Shown: positions 54,473 to 58,882 of the stretch, one piece after another
Layout: each line of letters begins with the position of its first letter
How positions within the stretch are numbered: position 1 is the stretch's first letter
Assembly: GCF_000241305.1 (NCBI RefSeq)
Contig: NZ_BAEH01000009.1
Span: 1-58,882 of the forward strand
From: Gordonia effusa NBRC 100432
Lineage (GTDB): Bacteria; Actinomycetota; Actinomycetes; Mycobacteriales; Mycobacteriaceae
Direction: 5' to 3'
Length of the DNA: 58,882 nt
Program-made: the position numbers and the translations under genes
Notes under the pieces: model-generated
Told to the model about the DNA's origin: nothing
The model's database searches: none
What the model saw: the letters and a program-made list of their open reading frames with translations, nothing else

Positions 54473-55504
54473 GTGCGCACGCTGAGAACTATCCTGGTGG
54501 CGTTTCTCGTCATCATCGCCGGTCTGGCATCGAGTGGACTGGCCGCGACGGTGCCCGCTGCGCCCGTACAGACTGCCGATCAACTGCTGGTCAACTATCG
54601 CAAACTGAGCGTCGACGCTGAGAAGTCCGCGGAGTCGATGCACAACGCGCAACTCGAATACACCAAACAGCGCACGGCGCTGACCACCGCTCGTAAGGCG
54701 TCGCTGACTGCTCAACGCTCGCTAGATGATTCGCAAAAGAACTTGACCACCGTGCGTAAGCGAGTGAACAAGATCGTGCGCGCCAGCTACCGGGGCGCCA
54801 AGATCAACCGGCTCTACGCCGTGCTGGTCAGCGACTCTCCGCAGAATCTTCTCGACCAAATGTCCGGACTCGAATTGGTCTCCCGTCAGTCGGCATCGGA
54901 TCTACGGAATCTGAAGTCCTTGCGGCAGAAGACTTTCGCCGCGAAGAAGGCCGCGGATGATTCGGCGGAGCAGGCCACGACGGCGATCGCCGCCGTCGAG
55001 AAGACACGTAGTCAGCTGCAAGCGCAACGTGCGAATCTCAGCCTGCAAGCGGTGCGGATTCGGGCGATCTACGAATCGATGACCGGCCAGCAGCTCGCCG
55101 AACTGCGTGGACCTAAGTTCGACTTCGACCCGCGACTGGTGCCCAAGGGCACGTCGGCTTCGCTAATCGCCGTGCAGGCCGCGTTGACTCGCATTGGCGA
55201 CCCGTACGTGTGGGGTGCGACCGGGCCGAGTTCCTTCGACTGCTCTGGCCTGATGGTGTGGGCGTACAAGCAGGCTGGGCGGACGCTTCCGCGTTCAAGC
55301 GAGGCTCAGCAGGGTGGCGGTACCTCGGTTAGCCGGGACCAGCTGTTACCCGGCGACCTGATCATCTATTACTCCGACGCCCATCACGTCGGAATGTATG
55401 TGGGAGACGGATATGTCATCCACGCCTCGACGTTCGGAGTGCCGGTCAAGGTCGTTCCGATCGACAAGGCCGGACCATATCAATCAGCGCGCCGGTACGC
55501 TTAG
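54473..55504 (+). CDS. Secreted NlpC/P60 peptidoglycan endopeptidase with coiled-coil domain (RipA-like)
   Basis: A 343-residue exported hydrolase of the RipA/RipC layout. A signal peptide (cleavage near LAATVPAA ~28) is followed by a long coiled coil (~38-210, SVDAEKSAESMHNAQLEYTK and further heptads). The C-terminal NlpC/P60 domain (~230-343) has FDCSGLMVWAY, HHVGMYVGDGYVIHAS. The coiled coil probably acts as an inhibitory or partner-binding arm. GTG 54473 is chosen because GAGGAG (54458-54463) lies 9 bp upstream; the ATG at 54437 has none. It is the counterpart of Rv2190c beside pimB. Confidence 0.93.
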   Translation: MRTLRTILVAFLVIIAGLASSGLAATVPAAPVQTADQLLVNYRKLSVDAEKSAESMHNAQLEYTKQRTALTTARKASLTAQRSLDDSQKNLTTVRKRVNKIVRASYRGAKINRLYAVLVSDSPQNLLDQMSGLELVSRQSASDLRNLKSLRQKTFAAKKAADDSAEQATTAIAAVEKTRSQLQAQRANLSLQAVRIRAIYESMTGQQLAELRGPKFDFDPRLVPKGTSASLIAVQAALTRIGDPYVWGATGPSSFDCSGLMVWAYKQAGRTLPRSSEAQQGGGTSVSRDQLLPGDLIIYYSDAHHVGMYVGDGYVIHASTFGVPVKVVPIDKAGPYQSARRYA

Positions 55505-55510
55505 CGCTCG

Positions 55511-56944
55511 ATGACCCCTCCTTCGACAGATCGCCATGGTTCGTCCAGGCGACTCAAGTCACAGCGTTCGCCTAAACAACTGTTGATGCGGGTAATACCC
55601 GGTGTGGTCGTCGCCTCGGTGCTGGTTGTGACAGGTTGCTCGTCGTCGGGCGATTCGGCTTCCACCTCGTCGAGTTCTGCCACGACGACACCTCCGAATG
55701 TTTACGAAGCGACACGTCTCGAAGGCGTCAACAGGTTGCTGGTCAAGCTCAACGAGGCGATCACGACCGGCGACCAGACGAAGCTAGGTGCGCTGATCGA
55801 CCCGTCGGCGACGCCTCGGTTCCGTGCCGCGTTCGAGACCGAAGCGGCGAATATCGGGGCAAAAGTGGCCGCCTCCAAACGTGGAAATCTGCTGCGCTAC
55901 AAGACATTCCGCTATTGGCTCGGCAGTGCCGACGCCGAGTTCGTGGTACCGCAAGAGCTGCAGCAGCGCCTGGAAGACCAGGGGAGTTCCGATACCTGGT
56001 TCGCTCCGATCAAGCTGGACTACGCGCTCGGCGGTGAATCATTGCCAGGTCTTGCCGAAGACGACATCACGGTGAGCACTCCGTTCGCCCTCGCCCGGTA
56101 CGACGACGATTGGAAGATTGTCGGCGACTCGACGGTTTTGCAAGACGTGCAGGCGCCGGCTCCGATGATCTGGAGTTACCCGGAGTTGCGAGCGCGCGAC
56201 GTCACGACGTCGGGTGGCGATTCGGTTGTGCTGTCCTATCCGGGGACGGATGCGGCGGTCGCGACTATCGCTCGTGAGTTGCCCGACGCCGTTGTGGCGG
56301 TGACGAATTTCTGGGGGCAATCGTGGGCACGACGTGCGGCGGTGGTCGCGACCGGTACCGCCGCCCAGTTCAGCGGGTTAGCCTCGGCCGACAGTCCGGT
56401 CGGCGCGGCTGCGGCCGCGACCATCTACGCGAGTCTGGATAGCGCGGAGAAAACCGCGTCCGGACAGCGTGTGGTCCTGACGCCGACGGCTCGTACGCTG
56501 CCCGCGCCCGCCCTCGCCGTGGTACTGCGGCATGAACTTACCCACGTGGCGGTGCGGGGCGTTACCGTGTCCGGTGCGCCGCTCTGGATCACCGAGGGTA
56601 TGCCAGAGTATGTGGGGCGCAAGGGAACCTATCAACGATTCGACGACGTCGCGCCTAATCTGGCCGCTGTCCTGCGATCGGGCGATATCCCGGCGCGACT
56701 GCCGGACGACCGTGACTTCGCCGTCGATCAGAACACGGCGCTGGTGGCCTATCAGTCGGCATGGTCACTGGCCGCATATGTCGCGGAGAAATACGGTCCG
56801 GATCGCCTCAAGGCGTTGTATCTCGGTGTGGCGGGCGCCGATAAGGTCCCGGCGCAAGATCTCGCGATCGTCAATACGCTCCGCGTGTCACGCGCTCAGT
56901 TCGTCGCGCAGTGGCAGGACTGGCTCCGCAAGCAGGTTCGATGA
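55511..56944 (+). CDS. Lipoprotein zinc metallopeptidase candidate (peptidase MA-like gluzincin)
   Basis: A 477-residue protein with a membrane-targeting N-terminus ending in a lipobox (LVVTGC, ~41) and a Ser/Thr-rich linker. A ~200-residue domain resembling a nuclear-transport-factor-like fold comes next. The C-terminal ~200 residues hold the zinc-binding HELTH (HExxH, ~345-349) and, about 22 residues later, ITEGMPEYVG, giving the third ligand Glu of gluzincins. The catalytic set is therefore complete. The gene lies 7 bp after the RipA-like gene and overlaps pimB by 4 bp, so it is in an envelope operon. Processing of cell-wall hydrolases is an attractive but unproved role. Confidence 0.82.
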   Translation: MTPPSTDRHGSSRRLKSQRSPKQLLMRVIPGVVVASVLVVTGCSSSGDSASTSSSSATTTPPNVYEATRLEGVNRLLVKLNEAITTGDQTKLGALIDPSATPRFRAAFETEAANIGAKVAASKRGNLLRYKTFRYWLGSADAEFVVPQELQQRLEDQGSSDTWFAPIKLDYALGGESLPGLAEDDITVSTPFALARYDDDWKIVGDSTVLQDVQAPAPMIWSYPELRARDVTTSGGDSVVLSYPGTDAAVATIARELPDAVVAVTNFWGQSWARRAAVVATGTAAQFSGLASADSPVGAAAAATIYASLDSAEKTASGQRVVLTPTARTLPAPALAVVLRHELTHVAVRGVTVSGAPLWITEGMPEYVGRKGTYQRFDDVAPNLAAVLRSGDIPARLPDDRDFAVDQNTALVAYQSAWSLAAYVAEKYGPDRLKALYLGVAGADKVPAQDLAIVNTLRVSRAQFVAQWQDWLRKQVR

Positions 56945-58089
56945 CGTCGTCGTCGGGGCACCGAATGCCCCGAACGCTATTGGTTACCAACGACTTTCCG
57001 CCCAGGCCCGGTGGTATCCAGTCGTATCTGGAAAATCTCGTCGACCTGCTGCCGCCGGAGAGTGTCGTGGTCTACGCCCCACGGTGGCGTGGCACGAGTC
57101 ATCGAGAATTCGATGCGCGAGCGCCGTATACCGTTGTGCGGCACCGGACAACGCTGATGTTGCCGACGCCGTTCGTCGCCCGGCGTGCGGCACGGCTGAT
57201 ACGCGATTATGACATCGACACGGTCTGGTTCGGTGCGTCGGCGCCGCTGGCAGTGCTGGCGCCGGCGATGCGTCGCGCTGGCGCGCGTCGGGTCATCGCA
57301 TCGACGCATGGACATGAGGTCGGCTGGTCGATGTTGCCGATCGCACGACAAGTGCTGCGAGTGATCGGCAAGAGTACCGACGTCGTCACCTTCGTCAGCA
57401 AGTACACCCGTGGCCGTTTCGCGTCCGCCTTCGGTGCCGGCGCAGCGCTGGAGTATCTGCCACCAGGTGTTGACGTCGACCGTTTCGCGCCGGATCCTAT
57501 TGCACGACAATGGCTTCGGGATCGTCACGATCTCGGCGACAAGCCGACGATACTCTGCCTCTCGCGGCTAGTGCCACGCAAAGGGCAGGACGTATTGATC
57601 GAGGCGCTGCCGATAATCCGCGAGTCCATACCCGACGCGACGCTCGTCATCGTGGGCGGTGGTCCGTATGCCGAGACGTTGCATAAACTGGCCGCGGCAT
57701 CACCGGTGAGCGAGCATATTGTGTTCGTCGGGTCGGTGCCATCGGCCGAACTGGCGGGCTACCACAATATTGCCGACGTCTTCGCGATGCCGTCGCGTAC
57801 GCGTGGAAAGGGACTCGACGTCGAGGGGCTGGGCATCGTGTACCTGGAAGCGTCGGCGACCGGTGTGCCGGTGGTAGCCGGAAACTCCGGTGGGGCACCG
57901 GAAACCGTGCGGGAAGGGAAGACTGGGCTCGTCGTCGACGGGCGATCGGTGCCCGCTGTCGCCGCCGGGGTGATAACGATCTTGGCCGACCGCGAACGCG
58001 CATGGCAAATGGGTCTCGCGGGACGCGAGTGGGTCGTCGGGCAGTGGCGGTGGGTGCAGATCGCCGCGCGGTTACGGGAGTTGTTGTAG
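56941..58089 (+). CDS. pimB: GDP-mannose-dependent alpha-(1-6)-phosphatidylinositol monomannoside mannosyltransferase
   Basis: A 382-residue GT4 (GT-B fold) glycosyltransferase. The N-terminal half begins LLVTNDFPPRPGGIQSYLE. The C-terminal half has LSRLVPRKGQDVLIEALP, VGGGPY and the donor-binding EGLGIVYLEASATGVPVV (EX7E). It matches PimB' (Rv2188c), which adds the second mannose to phosphatidylinositol monomannoside on the cytosolic face, leading to PIM, LM and LAM. ATG 56941 overlaps the previous stop (ATGA). It is convergent with the fadD15-type gene 6 bp away, as in M. tuberculosis. Confidence 0.93.
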   Translation: MTSSSGHRMPRTLLVTNDFPPRPGGIQSYLENLVDLLPPESVVVYAPRWRGTSHREFDARAPYTVVRHRTTLMLPTPFVARRAARLIRDYDIDTVWFGASAPLAVLAPAMRRAGARRVIASTHGHEVGWSMLPIARQVLRVIGKSTDVVTFVSKYTRGRFASAFGAGAALEYLPPGVDVDRFAPDPIARQWLRDRHDLGDKPTILCLSRLVPRKGQDVLIEALPIIRESIPDATLVIVGGGPYAETLHKLAAASPVSEHIVFVGSVPSAELAGYHNIADVFAMPSRTRGKGLDVEGLGIVYLEASATGVPVVAGNSGGAPETVREGKTGLVVDGRSVPAVAAGVITILADRERAWQMGLAGREWVVGQWRWVQIAARLRELL

Positions 58090-58095
58090 CCAGCG

Positions 58096-58882
58096 CTATT
58101 TCGCGTACAGCGATTCGATAGCGGCGGCGTACTTCTCGGAGACCACGTTTCGCTTCACTTTCAGCGTCGGCGTCATCTCGCCGGTTTCTTCGGTGAAGTC
58201 GGTTGGCAGAACCTGGAATTTCTTGATGGCCTCGGCATGCGAAACAGTCTTGTTCGCTTGGTCGATGGCCTTTTGCACCTCTGCACGCAGCGTCGGGTCG
58301 TCGGCCAGATCGGCGACGGTCGCCGACGCGTCCTTTCCGTTGCGTTCCTTCCAGCCCGGAAACGCTTCGGAGTCGATGGTGACCAGGGCCGCGATGAAGG
58401 GCTTTTGGTCGCCCACCACCATCGCCTGGGAGACCAGGGCATTGGCCCGGATGACGTCCTCGAGTCCAGCGGGGGAGACGTTCTTGCCGCCGGCCGTGAC
58501 GATCAGTTCTTTCTTGCGACCGGTGATCGAGATGAACCCATCGGCGTCGACGTTGCCGAGATCCCCGGTGTGGAACCAGCCATCGGTCAGTGCCGCCGCG
58601 GTGGCGTCCGGATTGTGCCAGTAGCCGTTGAAGACGACACCGCCGGACAGCAGCACCTCGCCATCGTCGGCGATGCGAACGGCGTTGCCGGCCAACGGTT
58701 TTCCGACACTGCCTACTTTGTGTTCGCCAGGAGTATTCACCGAGAACGCCGCCGTGGTCTCGGTCAGGCCGTATCCCTCGTATACCGGGATGCCGACGCC
58801 GCGGAAGAAGTGTCCGAGCCGGGCACCCAGCGGTGCTCCGCCGGAAATCGCCAACTCGCATTGGCCGCCAAGGGCGGTACGC
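58096..58882 (-). CDS. fadD15: Long-chain acyl-CoA synthetase (FadD15-type), C-terminal part (5' end outside window)
   Basis: The frame is open to the last base, giving about 261 C-terminal residues of an AMP-forming ligase of around 600. Seen here are [23 protein letters not shown], the adenylation-domain TGDLG ([11 protein letters not shown]), the hinge [20 protein letters not shown] and the C-terminal lid with [11 protein letters not shown]. These are features of the FadD15/FadD-like long-chain group rather than the shorter ligases at 6.7-11 kb. Rv2187 (fadD15) is next to pimB in M. tuberculosis, supporting orthology. The lid sequence ends ESLYAK. Confidence 0.92.
   Translation of the reverse strand, partial: RTALGGQCELAISGGAPLGARLGHFFRGVGIPVYEGYGLTETTAAFSVNTPGEHKVGSVGKPLAGNAVRIADDGEVLLSGGVVFNGYWHNPDATAAALTDGWFHTGDLGNVDADGFISITGRKKELIVTAGGKNVSPAGLEDVIRANALVSQAMVVGDQKPFIAALVTIDSEAFPGWKERNGKDASATVADLADDPTLRAEVQKAIDQANKTVSHAEAIKKFQVLPTDFTEETGEMTPTLKVKRNVVSEKYAAAIESLYAK

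Overview
The window looks like chromosome from a mycolic-acid actinomycete (order Mycobacteriales). The backbone order glnE ... glnA1 - RDD - DUF4191 - lipA - lipB - SDR39U1 - E2 acyltransferase - pepB - gcvT - ilvE - cobS - cobT - DUF3043 - erpA - adenosine kinase - asnB - ctaC/ctaF - qcrBAC/ctaE - trpD - DEDD/GIY-YIG nuclease - NlpC/P60 - pimB - fadD15 is the order I know, inverted, from Mycobacterium tuberculosis Rv2221c down to Rv2187. Frequent GTG starts, moderately high GC, a bcc/aa3 respiratory supercomplex and PimB (PIM/LAM synthesis) fit. Palindromic GTCTCGATAC...CTCGACCAGC intergenic repeats recall Gordonia-type genomes, but the genus cannot be fixed from the sequence alone. No rRNA, tRNA, transposase, phage gene or CRISPR array was seen.

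Layout. 1-3.1 kb: 3' end of glnE, a membrane-anchored EEP phosphodiesterase and a translationally coupled heme oxygenase. 3.1-11.1 kb: an accessory block with palindromic repeats, TetR, MFS exporter, cyclase-family amidohydrolase, two paralogous acyl-CoA ligases and an XRE-TetR fusion regulator. 11.1-14.2 kb: FKBP lipoprotein, glnA1 with a four-half-site GlnR box, and an RDD protein. 14.2-21.5 kb: a second accessory block with a TetR, its SDR-patatin-FMO/BVMO operon, a small secreted protein with an iron-box-like promoter, an AlkD-like protein and a solitary ESX-type AAA ATPase (EccA). 21.5-31.6 kb: DUF4191, lipoate synthesis (lipB, lipA), E2 acyltransferase, leucyl aminopeptidase, a CHAP-domain protein, gcvT and ilvE. 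31.6-35.4 kb: cobS, a fused CobU-CobT, DUF3043 and an A-type Fe-S carrier. 35.5-40.6 kb: adenosine kinase, then a siderophore ABC importer. 40.6-49.5 kb: asnB, ctaC-ctaF, a chromosomal aac(2') acetyltransferase and the ctaE-qcrC-qcrA-qcrB operon. 49.6-58.9 kb: trpD, a lone AsnC ligand-binding domain, a DEDDh/GIY-YIG nuclease, a Cys-rich small protein, a c-di-AMP (ydaO-type) riboswitch in front of an NlpC/P60 hydrolase, a RipA-like NlpC/P60 protein, a lipoprotein metallopeptidase, pimB and the 3' part of a fadD15-type ligase.

How the genes work together. LipB and LipA make the lipoyl groups used by the neighbouring E2 and by the glycine-cleavage system to which GcvT belongs. GlnE modifies the glutamine synthetase encoded 11 kb away, while the GlnR box puts glnA under nitrogen control. 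Cta and Qcr proteins form the respiratory supercomplex. The envelope cluster at the right end combines two peptidoglycan hydrolases, a secreted protease candidate and a PIM mannosyltransferase. The least explained parts are the two accessory blocks either side of glnA1. One encodes an apparent alcohol-ketone-ester-acid oxidation route under a TetR with twin operators, the other an export/hydrolysis/CoA-activation route. Also unexplained are two intergenic concentric double palindromes that share the same 8-nt spacer geometry.
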